53,104 bases of DNA from Peptococcaceae bacterium (GCA_900759105.1 CAAETY010000087.1:1-53104), one strand, 5' to 3'; counted from the first letter of the stretch, positions 33,608 to 41,861 are shown. The notes: generated by a model not told the origin, from the sequence alone. Numbers and translations are program-made.

Positions 33608-34444
33608 ATGAAAAAATATCAACTTGGGTTTATCGGGTGTGGCAATATGGGGCGTGCGATGATGTCCGGTGCCTTAGATAAGGGATGGACCACAGCAGAG
33701 CGTGTGGTTATTCATACACATCGTAAAGAAACCATGGATACGCTTGCGGCACAATATGGTGTTGCAGTGGCGGATTCTAATCGTGCTTTGGCTGAAAATG
33801 CCGATATTATTGTGCTTGCGGTGAAGCCAAATATTTATGCCGATGTTTTAGCAGATATTCGTGAGGTGCTCACAGAAGGTCAAATCATTTTGGCGATTGC
33901 ACCGGCTTATAGTATCGCTTCTATTGCAGCCTTGGTGCAAAATGAAGGGGTGCGCGTGGCCCGTGCCATGCCAAACACACCGGCGCAAATCGGTGAAGGG
34001 ATGGCAGGGCTTGCCTTTTCGGATAATATGACCGAAGCGGAACGTGCGCTTGTCCAAAGCTTCTTTGAAAGCTTCGGCAAGGTAGCAGTGGTTCGTGAAG
34101 ACGCAATGCATGCGGTAGGCTCTGTGAGTGGTTCTTCTCCGGCATTCGTCTATATGGTAATCGAAGGCATGGCAGAAGGGGCAATTAAGCTGGGGATTCC
34201 TGCTAAAGATGCCTATACATTTGCCGCTCAATCTGTGCTTGGCGCTGCGGCGTTGGTGCTTGAAACCGGTGAACATCCGGCAGTGCTTCGTGATGCGGTG
34301 TGCTCAGCCGGTGGGACAACCATTGCCGGTGTCGCTGCACTTGAAGCAAGCGGTTTCAAGGGTGCGATTATGGAAGCCATGGACCGCTCCAGTGAAAAAT
34401 TCCTTGCGATGGAAGCCAAGGCAATAGAAGATCTCAACAAGTAA
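33608..34444 (+). CDS. proC: Pyrroline-5-carboxylate reductase
   Basis: NAD(P)H-dependent reductase of 278 residues making L-proline from pyrroline-5-carboxylate. The Rossmann motif is FIGCGNMGRAMMSG near the N-terminus, then VLAVKPN, ARAMPNTPAQIGEG, and the substrate/dimer region AVGSVSGSSPAFVYMV and SAGGTTIAGVAALE. ATG 33608 is chosen because AGAAGG lies 7 nt upstream; the ATG at 33602 is too close. Co-transcribed with the amidase gene. The product of the flavin/Fe-S cluster at 49-53 kb could be chemically related (cyclic imines), but there is no direct link. Confidence 0.95.
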   Translation: MKKYQLGFIGCGNMGRAMMSGALDKGWTTAERVVIHTHRKETMDTLAAQYGVAVADSNRALAENADIIVLAVKPNIYADVLADIREVLTEGQIILAIAPAYSIASIAALVQNEGVRVARAMPNTPAQIGEGMAGLAFSDNMTEAERALVQSFFESFGKVAVVREDAMHAVGSVSGSSPAFVYMVIEGMAEGAIKLGIPAKDAYTFAAQSVLGAAALVLETGEHPAVLRDAVCSAGGTTIAGVAALEASGFKGAIMEAMDRSSEKFLAMEAKAIEDLNK

Positions 34445-34460
34445 TTAAATCAAATATTGT

Positions 34461-34483
34461 AGCCGTCTGCGGGCGGCTTTTTT
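34461..34483 (+). terminator. Intrinsic terminator of proC
   Basis: Stem AGCCGTC/GGGCGGCT (one G:T pair) with loop TGC, then six T. Confidence 0.82.
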
Positions 34484-34592
34484 GTGACGCCGAAGGAATG
34501 TGCTACGTGAATGTGATGCATGAGAAGTAACCGATGACAGATATGGGGAAGTTATCAAGAAATATTGTTGCGCTTTTTTTAACAGTGTGTTT

Positions 34593-34602
34593 GTGCTATA
34601 AT
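34593..34602 (+). promoter_or_regulatory. Extended -10 promoter of the TIR gene
   Basis: TATAAT at 34597-34602 preceded by TG one base upstream (TGCTATAAT). No good -35; a T7 run occupies that position. Confidence 0.6.
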
Positions 34603-34648
34603 CGTGACAATAGCTGTTCGAAAATACGAACGAGAGGATGATAAAATA

Positions 34649-35266
34649 GTGGCAAACCAAGAAAATATTCAAGCATTGGCAGCACAAATCAAAGCATGTG
34701 ACTGCACCAAACCTTATATTTATGTAAGCTACTCCACCCGTAACGGTGAAGCTGTTTATAACGATGTGATTGCACTTCAAAAAGAAGGTAAGAACCTTTG
34801 GATTGACGTAGATAGCAACATGACCGGTGATGGCTATAACAGCACCATTTTTGGCGCTATCAGCGATTTGAACTGCAAAGGTGTGCTCTTTTACATGAGC
34901 GAAGATTCCATGACTTCTGCACAAAGTGCCAAGGAAGTAGCTTATACCCGCAGTCACAAGGTGACTGACGAACGTCCTGCCCTTCCTGTTGTAGTGGTAG
35001 ACCTTGATGAGGTTGAAGGCCTCGACATTGAAAAATATGTAAACGGCAAGCTCTTCAGCAAGTTCAGAGATGAAAAACTCAGTCCTGCCGAAGCAGAACG
35101 TATGGAAAAATACAGTGCAAAATACAACAACCGCGTAGACCGCGTTGAAACCAAATACGATCTTTGCGAAGTCATTTGGGGCGTACTCAAAGACCAAGAA
35201 GCCGGCCAAGTACCATTCAGTGTGAACACAAGCGAACGTGTGAATTTGATTGCAAAAATGTTATAA
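34649..35266 (+). CDS. Stand-alone TIR-domain protein
   Basis: 205 residues. Residues 21-101 read as a TIR fold: KPYIYVSYSTRNGEAV (strand A with the YS motif), GKNLWIDVDSNMTGDGYN (strand B and BB loop), ISDLNCKGVLFYMSED (strand D) and TSAQSAKEVAYTR with the Glu (Glu96) at the position of the catalytic Glu in NAD-cleaving TIR enzymes. The C-terminal half (102-205, FSKFRDEKLSPAEAERMEKY) is helical and charged and not recognised. No partner effector, STING, Thoeris ThsA or SIR2 gene is adjacent. GTG 34649 is the likely start; AGAGG lies about 10 nt upstream. Cytoplasmic. NADase or glycosyltransferase-like activity is inferred, not shown. Confidence 0.78.
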   Translation: MANQENIQALAAQIKACDCTKPYIYVSYSTRNGEAVYNDVIALQKEGKNLWIDVDSNMTGDGYNSTIFGAISDLNCKGVLFYMSEDSMTSAQSAKEVAYTRSHKVTDERPALPVVVVDLDEVEGLDIEKYVNGKLFSKFRDEKLSPAEAERMEKYSAKYNNRVDRVETKYDLCEVIWGVLKDQEAGQVPFSVNTSERVNLIAKML

Positions 35267-35274
35267 AAAAAGCT

Positions 35275-35319
35275 AAAAAACCTCCCGCTAAGGCGAAAAG
35301 TGCCTTGACGGGAGGTTCT
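35275..35319 (+). terminator. Hairpin between the TIR gene and rplU
   Basis: AACCTCCCG/CGGGAGGTT (35279-35317) with the inner stem AAGGC/GCCTT. The plus-strand T run is short (TTCTT), whereas six T follow on the minus strand. It overlaps the -35 of the rplU promoter, so termination and initiation are superimposed. Confidence 0.65.
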
Positions 35320-35333
35320 TACATCTGTATAAT
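35305..35333 (+). promoter_or_regulatory. Promoter of the rplU-prp-rpmA operon
   Basis: TTGACG (35305-35310), 17-nt spacer, TATAAT (35328-35333). Confidence 0.8.
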
Positions 35334-35340
35334 AAATATT

Positions 35341-35446
35341 CGGATGTGGGTATTTTCCCAGATCGAAAACCGCATGCTTCGGGTTTTAAGAAGACATTCA
35401 ATTGTCACCTGGTTTGCAGCGAGTATTCTCAGGGAGGTGTATTTAA
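35341..35446 (+). ncRNA. Ribosomal protein L21 leader
   Basis: About 105 nt between the promoter and the rplU start fold into at least two hairpins: GAT-g-TGGG/CCCA-g-ATC around TATTTT (about 35343-35365) and AAAACC/GGTTTT (about 35367-35390). Position and size fit the L21 leader RNA found before rplU in Bacillota, a target of autoregulation by the ribosomal protein. The assignment is by context and structure; I could not run a covariance model. Confidence 0.6.
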
Positions 35447-35449
35447 ATA

Positions 35450-35761
35450 ATGTACGCTATTATCGAAACTGGTGGTAAGCAATACAAGGTTGAAGAAGGT
35501 ATGACCCTCGACGTGGAACTTCTCCACGCTGAAGCTGGCGAAACCGTAGCTATCGACGCTGTATTGATGCTCAACAAGGACGGTCAAGTTGTTACCGGCA
35601 AGCCTTACGTTGAAGGTGCAAAGGTTAACCTCAAGGTCGTAGAAAACGGCAAAGGTCCTAAGATTACTGTTTTCAAGTATAAGCCTAAAAAGAACTACCG
35701 TCGTAAAAAAGGCCATCGTCAGCCTTACACCCGCGTAACTGTTGAACAAATCATTGGCTAA
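35450..35761 (+). CDS. rplU: 50S ribosomal protein L21
   Basis: 103-residue bL21. Family features: MYAIIETGGKQYKVEEG at the N-terminus and the basic C-terminal stretch YKPKKNYRRKKGHRQPYT, which contacts 23S rRNA. AGGGAGG lies about 11 nt before the ATG. Its stop TAA overlaps the ATG of prp by one base, so the two are coupled. Expression is probably set by the leader RNA upstream. Arrangement rplU-prp-rpmA is the standard one in this phylum. Confidence 0.98.
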   Translation: MYAIIETGGKQYKVEEGMTLDVELLHAEAGETVAIDAVLMLNKDGQVVTGKPYVEGAKVNLKVVENGKGPKITVFKYKPKKNYRRKKGHRQPYTRVTVEQIIG

Positions 35762-36090
35762 TGATTCGTGTTACGCTCTACCATGACACAAACAATCGCT
35801 TGACCGGCTATGAAATGAGCGGTCATGCAGATTCTGCACCGTACGGTCAGGATTTGGTTTGTGCAGCGGCTTCAACCCTTGCGATTGTGACTGAAAACAG
35901 TTTGGATGTGCAAGGCGTTCACTACGAAGCTGAAATGAACGAAGGTTATTTTAAGCTTGATTTAGCGCCGATTGATGATGCTGACGAAGCACTCGTTGCA
36001 CAAGCGGTGTTAAAGACCTTAGAAGTCGGTGTCAATTCGTTGGCACAGACATATCCGAAATTTATCAAAGCAAACAGTGTTCTTGTTTGA
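35761..36090 (+). CDS. prp: Ribosomal-processing cysteine protease Prp
   Basis: 109-residue cysteine protease that removes the N-terminal extension of ribosomal protein L27, a step required for a functional peptidyl-transferase centre in Bacillota. The catalytic pair is visible as His22 in MSGHAD and Cys34 in QDLVCAAAS, the same numbers known for the Staphylococcus enzyme. Encoded between rplU and its substrate rpmA. Its start overlaps the rplU stop (TAATG) and there is no separate ribosome binding site beyond the rplU 3' end, so it relies on translational coupling. Confidence 0.95.
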   Translation: MIRVTLYHDTNNRLTGYEMSGHADSAPYGQDLVCAAASTLAIVTENSLDVQGVHYEAEMNEGYFKLDLAPIDDADEALVAQAVLKTLEVGVNSLAQTYPKFIKANSVLV

Positions 36091-36102
36091 GGAGGTGGAC
36101 AG

Positions 36103-36384
36103 ATGTTCACATTAGATTTACAATTATTCGCATCTAAAAAAGGGGTAGGTAGTACCAAGAACGGTCGTGATTCCCACTCCAAGCGTCTCGGTGCTAAGAA
36201 GGGTGATGGCCAAACCGTTAAGGCTGGCAACATTCTTTATCGTCAAAGAGGCACCAAGATCCATCCAGGTGAAAATGTTGGCAAGGGCGGCGACGATACC
36301 TTGTTCGCAATGATCGACGGCGTTGTTCGTTACGAACACAAGGGTAAGAACAAGACCCAAGTCAGCGTTTATGCTGCTGAGTAA
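36103..36384 (+). CDS. rpmA: 50S ribosomal protein L27 with cleavable N-terminal extension
   Basis: 93-residue bL27 precursor. The N-terminus MFTLDLQLFASKKG carries the Prp recognition motif (LxLQxFA before SKK); cleavage after Ala10 would expose the mature N-terminus that reaches the peptidyl-transferase centre. The core STKNGRDSHSKRLGAKKGDGQ, here split as STKNGRDSHSKRLG and AKKGDGQ, and GTKIHPGENVGKGGDDTLFA is canonical. GGAGG 8 nt before the ATG. Last gene of the operon, followed by a strong terminator. The presence of both motif and protease is a useful lineage marker. Confidence 0.98.
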   Translation: MFTLDLQLFASKKGVGSTKNGRDSHSKRLGAKKGDGQTVKAGNILYRQRGTKIHPGENVGKGGDDTLFAMIDGVVRYEHKGKNKTQVSVYAAE

Positions 36385-36393
36385 GATTATAGG

Positions 36394-36421
36394 GGGATGA
36401 CCGCTAGGTCATCCCTTTTTT
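36394..36421 (+). terminator. Intrinsic terminator of the rplU operon
   Basis: Stem GGGATGACC/GGTCATCCC with loop GCTA and six T. Confidence 0.94.
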
Positions 36422-36445
36422 GTATATTTTAAGGAAGAGTGACTC

Positions 36446-38275
36446 ATGAAGCAAAATGAGATTCATAGCAAACTCGCTGAAAATGAAGCACGTCTCAAAA
36501 GCGAGAAAAAGCGATTGATGATGTGGAGTAATTTGCGACTGGTGAGTGCTTTCTTGGTGCTTGTGGGGATGGTCTACGGCTTCAAAAACGATTTTCCGTT
36601 GGGCTTTGTTCTTGCAGGCGGTGCTTTGGCGTTGTTTTGCTATTTTGTGCATTGTTTTAACCGACAGCAAGGCTTGATTGAGTTGGTGCAAAATCGTTTG
36701 CTGGTTTTAGAACGTTACGATGCGCGTACAAAAGGTGCGTGGAATGATTTTGCTGATGATGGGGCAAGCTATATCAGAAAAGATGACTATTTGAGCAGTG
36801 ACTTGGACCTCTTTGGGCCGGACTCACTTTATCAATATATTTCTGTGGCGCATACAATCAGTGGGCGTGATGCACTGATGCGCTTGCTTACAAAGCCAAA
36901 TCTAAAACTGATTGAAGCACGTCAAGCATCGGTTTTGGAGCTTTTGAAGGATGATGATTTAGCCATTGATTTTGAAGCCATGGGCTTTCAAAAGAACCAA
37001 CGCTTGGAAGCAGACGAACGCGAGGCGGAGGCACGCTTGCGCACCTATGCCACGGGAAGTGGCAATCGCTCCATCGGTCAACTCAAGATATTAGCGTACG
37101 GTCTTCCGGCGCTTACGCTTCTTTCGGCTATTGGCGCTTTGATGGGAATCAGCAACTGGATGACGGTGGCGTATGCCTTTGTATTGCAGATTCTTGCGGC
37201 GGTGATGCTTTCCGGAAGTATTCAAGTTGAAAAAGATAGCGTGATGGTATTGGCAAAAAAGCTGGACCGTGTAGAAGCGCGTATCAATGTGCTTTTGAAG
37301 CCCGATTTCAAGAGTGACTATCTCATTGAAATGCAACGCCGGCTTGCCAACGCCGGTCAAGGCATTAGTGCCTTAAACCATATTGTGAATGCGTGGCAAC
37401 TTCGCGAAAACTTTTTGTTTTATTGGCCATTGGTGGGCCTATTGGCGTGGGATTTCAATTGCTGCCTGGCCTTGGACCGCTGGCGCAAGCGTTACGGTCG
37501 TTCCTTTGAAAATTGGATGGACTGGTTGGGTGAAGTGGAAGCCTTGTATTCGTTAGGAACCATTTCTCGTGTGCGTCCGGCTGAAACCACTGTACCTGAG
37601 ATTGCACAAGCGCAAGTGCCGTTTATTGAAATGGCCGATGGTAAGCATCCTTTGCTGGATCCACGCACGGTTGTCGGCAACGATTATCGTCAAGGTGCTG
37701 ACACGGTGATTATCACCGGCAGCAATATGAGCGGGAAATCTACTTTTATGCGTACCCTCGCGATGAATGCAGTGCTGGCGTATGCCGGTGGGACTGTTTG
37801 TGCAAAGGCTTTTCGTATTACGCCAATGCGCATTTTTACATCCATGCGTGTGCGTGACGATGTGAGCGAAGGGATTAGCTCTTTTTACGGCGAAATATTG
37901 CGCATTAAGGGCATGGTTAACTATGCAGAAAAGAAAGTGCCAATGCTTGTTTTAGTGGATGAAATCTTCAAAGGCACCAATTCTGCTGACCGTATTATCG
38001 GGGCAGAGGCAGCCATTCACAAGTTGACGCATCCGTGGATGATGACGATTGTGACAACCCACGATTTTGAACTGTGCGCTTTGGCGGACAGTGAAGATAT
38101 CCACGGCAAAAATTATCATTTTGAAGAACATTATGAAGGCGATAACATTGCCTTTGATTATAAGATTCGTCCGGGCCGTTGCACGACCACCAATGCAAAG
38201 CATTTGATGCGTATTGCAGGGCTTTTGGATACAGACAATGTAACTGACGAAAAGGAGGAAGCCAATGTTTTATGA
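36446..38275 (+). CDS. MutS-family ATPase with membrane helices
   Basis: 609-residue MutS paralogue. The C-terminal ATPase domain (about 410-590) has Walker A TGSNMSGKSTFMRTLAMN, the RVRDDVSEGISSFYGEI stretch (MutS motif 2/3), Walker B MLVLVDEIFKGTNSADR and TTHDFEL. The mismatch-binding and connector domains of MutS1 are missing; instead there are hydrophobic helices near residues 27-70 and again near 210-255 (LPALTLLSAIGALMGISNWM), implying membrane attachment. Such MutS-like membrane proteins are widespread in Bacillota and of unknown function; mismatch repair is unlikely. The 3' end overlaps obg by 11 nt. AGGAAG lies before the ATG. Confidence 0.88.
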   Translation: MKQNEIHSKLAENEARLKSEKKRLMMWSNLRLVSAFLVLVGMVYGFKNDFPLGFVLAGGALALFCYFVHCFNRQQGLIELVQNRLLVLERYDARTKGAWNDFADDGASYIRKDDYLSSDLDLFGPDSLYQYISVAHTISGRDALMRLLTKPNLKLIEARQASVLELLKDDDLAIDFEAMGFQKNQRLEADEREAEARLRTYATGSGNRSIGQLKILAYGLPALTLLSAIGALMGISNWMTVAYAFVLQILAAVMLSGSIQVEKDSVMVLAKKLDRVEARINVLLKPDFKSDYLIEMQRRLANAGQGISALNHIVNAWQLRENFLFYWPLVGLLAWDFNCCLALDRWRKRYGRSFENWMDWLGEVEALYSLGTISRVRPAETTVPEIAQAQVPFIEMADGKHPLLDPRTVVGNDYRQGADTVIITGSNMSGKSTFMRTLAMNAVLAYAGGTVCAKAFRITPMRIFTSMRVRDDVSEGISSFYGEILRIKGMVNYAEKKVPMLVLVDEIFKGTNSADRIIGAEAAIHKLTHPWMMTIVTTHDFELCALADSEDIHGKNYHFEEHYEGDNIAFDYKIRPGRCTTTNAKHLMRIAGLLDTDNVTDEKEEANVL

Positions 38276-39551
38276 TTATGCAAAAGTAAACGTCAAAGCC
38301 GGTGATGGCGGTAATGGCGTGGTAGCTTTTCGCCGTGAAAAGTATGTGCCAAAAGGCGGCCCTGCCGGCGGTGACGGCGGTAAAGGCGGTTCTATTATCT
38401 TACGTGCCGACGAAGGCTTGCGTACCCTCATCGACTTCCGTTATCAAACCCACTACAAAGGGAAGCGTGGGGACCACGGCTCCGGGGCAAAACAACATGG
38501 TCGTGGTGCCGATGATATCATTTTGCGTGTGCCGGTAGGGACTGTTGTGCGCGAAGCAGATTCCGGCAAGCTCATGGGCGACTTGCGTCAACACGGTCAA
38601 GAAATCGTGGTTGCGCAAGGCGGTCGCGGTGGCCGCGGGAATGCGCGCTTTGTAAGCTCTACCCACCGTGCACCTGCCTATGCTGAAAACGGCGAACAAG
38701 GCGAAGAACGCTGGATTACCTTGGAACTCAAGCTGTTGGCTGACGTGGGCTTGGTGGGATTCCCAAATGTAGGGAAGTCAACCATCATTAGCCGTATCAG
38801 CGCTGCAAAGCCAAAAATTGCAAATTACCACTTTACCACCATTGAACCAAACCTTGGCATGGTGCGCGTGGATGCCGGCCGCAGCTTTGTAGTGGCAGAT
38901 GTACCGGGTCTTGTTGAAGGGGCTGCAGAAGGGGCCGGCTTGGGCCATCGCTTCTTGCGCCACGTAGAACGTACCCGTGTGTTGGTGCATGTTGTAGATA
39001 TTTCCGGTTCTGAAGCGCGTGATCCGCTGGAGGACCTCGAAGTTATTCGCGGTGAATTGGAACGCTATGCGCCACATTTGAATGAAAAACCAATGGTGAT
39101 TGTTGCCAATAAAATCGATATTTTACCGGAAGAAGAACGAGAAGCGGCTGTTGCACGAGTACAAGAAGCTTATCCGGACGTGAAGATTTTCCCAATGAGT
39201 GCAGCAACGGACAATAATTTAGATGCGTTGGTATATCATTTGGCAGATATCTTGGATGAAATCGGCCCAATGGAATACAACGAAGAAGATTTTGAAGAAA
39301 TTGAAGAAGAAGTGCCAAAAGAACGCGTGAAGCCATTCTGGATTGAACACATTGCCGAAGATGTCTATGAAGTGGTCGGTCCTGAAATCGAAGGCCTTTG
39401 CAATCGTACCCAGTTTGAACGTGACGAAGCAGTGGAACGCTTCATGAAGATTATCGACAATATGGGTGTTGAAAAGGCACTTCGCAAAGCCGGGATTCAA
39501 GATGGCGATACCGTTATCGTGGGCCCAATGACCTTCGATTACATGGAATAA
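38265..39551 (+). CDS. obg: GTPase Obg/CgtA
   Basis: 428-residue ribosome-assembly GTPase. Domains: glycine-rich Obg fold (1-158; VKAGDGGNGVVAFRREKYVP, GGDGGKGGS), G domain (159-330; P-loop GFPNVGKST, switch DVPGLVEGA, specificity motif NKIDIL) and C-terminal OCT domain (about 350-428). It binds the 50S subunit and (p)ppGpp, which connects it with the alarmone synthetase at 3.8 kb. AAGGAGG lies 7 nt before the ATG, inside the end of the MutS-like gene. Two uncharacterised membrane proteins follow closely and may be in the same operon. Confidence 0.97.
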   Translation: MFYDYAKVNVKAGDGGNGVVAFRREKYVPKGGPAGGDGGKGGSIILRADEGLRTLIDFRYQTHYKGKRGDHGSGAKQHGRGADDIILRVPVGTVVREADSGKLMGDLRQHGQEIVVAQGGRGGRGNARFVSSTHRAPAYAENGEQGEERWITLELKLLADVGLVGFPNVGKSTIISRISAAKPKIANYHFTTIEPNLGMVRVDAGRSFVVADVPGLVEGAAEGAGLGHRFLRHVERTRVLVHVVDISGSEARDPLEDLEVIRGELERYAPHLNEKPMVIVANKIDILPEEEREAAVARVQEAYPDVKIFPMSAATDNNLDALVYHLADILDEIGPMEYNEEDFEEIEEEVPKERVKPFWIEHIAEDVYEVVGPEIEGLCNRTQFERDEAVERFMKIIDNMGVEKALRKAGIQDGDTVIVGPMTFDYME

Positions 39552-39556
39552 AACCC

Positions 39557-40114
39557 ATGAATAGCGAGGTGCTTTGGCCTGTAGGCTTTGGACTTTTATT
39601 GACCGGATTGGCGGTGCCTTTGTTGCGCCGCCGTCCGGTCATTGTTCCATTGTCGCTCCCGATTGCGTTTTTGATGTGTGAAATCGGTGTATTTCAGTGG
39701 TTGTGGCATGGCGGTTGGAAACAAGATGTGTACATCACCTGGTTGGTGGGCTTTATTTTTGTGGGCTTGGTGCTGATATATCAATCGTTTGGACGAAGAC
39801 GCTGGTTTATCTTTAGAGGTGGTGGCTTTTATCACGATATGGATGCATATGCTGCGGTGTCGCAGGCACTCAAAGAAACGCTGCAGCTGGAAAGATTGCC
39901 TCCGGCAACGGTGATTTTTCGTTACGATGGCTGGATAGGACTCACCCCTCTGAGCGACAGTCAAGAAAAAACGCTGAACACCCATTTGGACGATGCCCTT
40001 GATGATACCAAGTGGCGAAAGTCAGGACCGTGGCAAGTGTTCTTTGGCGCACAATGGATGGTACTCATCTTGATGCTATTGCGTCAAGCAATCACAATGA
40101 GTGGAGGAATGTAA
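39557..40114 (+). CDS. Hypothetical membrane protein downstream of obg
   Basis: Not recognised. 185 residues with hydrophobic segments at about 5-22, 28-50, 58-78 and 162-180, and a soluble loop of about 80 residues between the third and fourth (FRGGGFYHDMDAYAAVSQAL; GWIGLTPLSDSQEKTLN). It begins 5 nt after the obg stop and overlaps nothing upstream; its stop lies 1 nt before the next gene. No clear ribosome binding site besides GAATAA, so translation may be coupled to obg. Function unknown. Confidence 0.72.
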   Translation: MNSEVLWPVGFGLLLTGLAVPLLRRRPVIVPLSLPIAFLMCEIGVFQWLWHGGWKQDVYITWLVGFIFVGLVLIYQSFGRRRWFIFRGGGFYHDMDAYAAVSQALKETLQLERLPPATVIFRYDGWIGLTPLSDSQEKTLNTHLDDALDDTKWRKSGPWQVFFGAQWMVLILMLLRQAITMSGGM

Positions 40115-40115
40115 G

Positions 40116-40316
40116 ATGAATGACGCGCTTTTTATCATTGCGGTGGTTTTGCTTGCGGCGGGGCTGGGCATAAAGTTCTATGGCATGGCTCAACTGGCCA
40201 ATAAAAAGCTTCCGGAAGCGGAACGCATGGCACGCTACAAAAAAACAGTGCCGTTAAGTTATTTGTTACTTTTACCGACGGTGGCCATCATTGTTTATAT
40301 GCTTGTAACAAAATAG
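40116..40316 (+). CDS. Small two-helix membrane protein
   Basis: 66 residues with hydrophobic helices at both ends (about 4-21 and 43-63) linked by a charged loop NKKLPEAERMARYKKTVP. ATG 40116 has GGAGG (40103-40107) 8 nt upstream; the frame starting at 40101 begins inside that site. Third member of the obg transcription unit, 1 nt after the preceding gene. No family recognised. Confidence 0.72.
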   Translation: MNDALFIIAVVLLAAGLGIKFYGMAQLANKKLPEAERMARYKKTVPLSYLLLLPTVAIIVYMLVTK

Positions 40317-40327
40317 ACACATATTTG

Positions 40328-40356
40328 TTGTTAATATAGTGACAGTAGCTTATAAT
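40328..40356 (+). promoter_or_regulatory. Promoter of the lipoprotein gene
   Basis: TTGTTA (40328-40333), 17-nt spacer, TATAAT (40351-40356). Confidence 0.7.
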
Positions 40357-40413
40357 AGAAGGAACGACAAAAGGCTATTTTGTGCATAAGAACATAGATA
40401 ATGAGGTGTTTTG

Positions 40414-40950
40414 ATGAAAACTAGAATATTTGCCGTATTAATGTTGGGGTTGACGATGCTGTTTGGATTGGTAGGTTGCGGCGGCCATGATAAAGTCGAA
40501 CGAACCGATAGCTTTGCCAGCAACTTGTATGCGGCAAAAAATCCGTATATTGAAAACACCAGTGCCAATAATGATTTGGTGCGCCGTTTGGGGATTAACT
40601 CTATTGGAAAATACACCTTAAACGTGATTAATAGTGACCATCCATTTACGTTGGAAGTGCGTTTCATGTATTTGAACAGTGATGTAGATCAAAGTACCTT
40701 GGAAGAACGCATGACCTACAACGGTGTGGTTTTGATGTCTCTCATTGGTGACTGTGAACAAGTTAACTGGACCTATTCCGGTGCCGACGGTTTGGTGCAA
40801 GGAACCATTGGTGTGGATTATGCCAATGAAATGCTGGGCACCGACATCAAGAAAGCAGGAAAGGATGAAGCGAGCTTCATCGCACTCTGTGAACGATTGT
40901 TCCCGGACAAGGCAAGTGGGTCAGGCGATGAAGAGGCTACACAAGAATAA
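40414..40950 (+). CDS. Lipoprotein, possibly DUF4825-like
   Basis: 178-residue predicted lipoprotein: signal peptide with lipobox LVGC (Cys about residue 22), then a globular domain (AAKNPYIENTSANNDLVRRL, GKYTLNVINSDHPFTLEVRF) whose start resembles DUF4825 domains; I hold that name loosely. An acidic, Ser/Gly/Glu-rich tail ends the protein. It should be anchored to the outer face of the membrane. ATG 40414 is preferred to the adjacent TTG 40411; the ribosome binding site is ATGAGGTG. Own promoter and terminator. Function unknown. Confidence 0.8.
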   Translation: MKTRIFAVLMLGLTMLFGLVGCGGHDKVERTDSFASNLYAAKNPYIENTSANNDLVRRLGINSIGKYTLNVINSDHPFTLEVRFMYLNSDVDQSTLEERMTYNGVVLMSLIGDCEQVNWTYSGADGLVQGTIGVDYANEMLGTDIKKAGKDEASFIALCERLFPDKASGSGDEEATQE

Positions 40951-40957
40951 ATAAGCG

Positions 40958-40995
40958 ATAGGGATTGTTCAATTGTTGAACAATCCCTATTTTTG
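40958..40995 (+). terminator. Intrinsic terminator of the lipoprotein gene
   Basis: 15-bp stem ATAGGGATTGTTCAA/TTGAACAATCCCTAT with loop TTG and a T run. Confidence 0.94.
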
Positions 40996-41058
40996 TGTAG
41001 TTGGCAGCGGCGTTTTTCGGGCGTATAATGAATAACAAGAACAAAAGGAGGTGAGCTC

Positions 41059-41832
41059 ATGTTTTGGTGGAGTAAAATGAAAAAACGCTTGCGTTTGCGA
41101 AAAGACCCAACCAAAAAAGCGCTGCGCCGCCGCAAAATAGATAAGTATATGCCGATTGTACTTTTCATGCTGGGGCTTTTGCTCATTATGTGTGTGATTG
41201 TGGCTATTTTGTTCATCAAAGTGGGGAAGCCTTTTTATGAAGTCCTCAGTGAACCAAACGCTGCTCGGGACTGGATTTTATCTTACGGTAAGTGGAGCTA
41301 CCTGTTTTTTGTTAGCATTGTTTTTTTGCAGGTGGTCATTGCGATTTTACCGGGGGAACCCTTCCAAATCGCCGCAGGGCTCGCCTTTGGACCGTGGATG
41401 GGAGCATTTTTGGGTCTTGTCGGGACATTGGGGGGATCTATCACGACCTTTATGCTTACCCGTATCTTTGGCTACAAAATCATTGAATTGTTTTTTAGTG
41501 AGCGAACGCGCTCCAAAATGGATTTGAGTGGCTATAGCCGTGATTCAATCGAACGCGCGGTAATTATCGTTTTCCTCATTCCGGGGACACCGAAGGATTT
41601 TCTTTCCTATGCGGTAGGGCTGACGCCGTTGCCGTTAAAGCGTTGGATACTCATTACCTGCATGACGCGTATTGCGCCGATAGTTTTGGCGGCTTTTACC
41701 GGTCAAGCTCTTAATAGCGGCAATATGCACGCCGCTGCAGTGCTCGTGGTGGTTTCAAAGCTCATCAACCTTGGTGTGTATGTCGTTTACGAAATCATTC
41801 ACCGCTATAAAAAAAGACAACAAGCAGCCTAA
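41059..41832 (+). CDS. TVP38/TMEM64 (DedA-like) membrane protein
   Basis: 257 residues, strongly basic N-terminus (KKRLRLRKDPTKKALRRRK) then about six helices. The SNARE-associated/VTT domain motif is VVIAILPGEPFQIAAGLAFG with GTLGGSITTFMLTRIFG, and the re-entrant region FLIPGTPKDFLSYAVGL. Family members are thought to flip or transport lipids or undecaprenyl phosphate. AAGGAGG lies 9 nt before the ATG. Monocistronic, with a strong bidirectional terminator behind. Confidence 0.9.
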   Translation: MFWWSKMKKRLRLRKDPTKKALRRRKIDKYMPIVLFMLGLLLIMCVIVAILFIKVGKPFYEVLSEPNAARDWILSYGKWSYLFFVSIVFLQVVIAILPGEPFQIAAGLAFGPWMGAFLGLVGTLGGSITTFMLTRIFGYKIIELFFSERTRSKMDLSGYSRDSIERAVIIVFLIPGTPKDFLSYAVGLTPLPLKRWILITCMTRIAPIVLAAFTGQALNSGNMHAAAVLVVVSKLINLGVYVVYEIIHRYKKRQQAA

Positions 41833-41861
41833 ATAACAAAAGAGCGCTCGAATAAACAGAA

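Noticed and set aside
34649..35266. Thoeris or other known TIR defence system
   Set aside because: No ThsA-type SIR2 or SLOG gene, STING, or other known partner lies next to the TIR gene; neighbours are proC and rplU.
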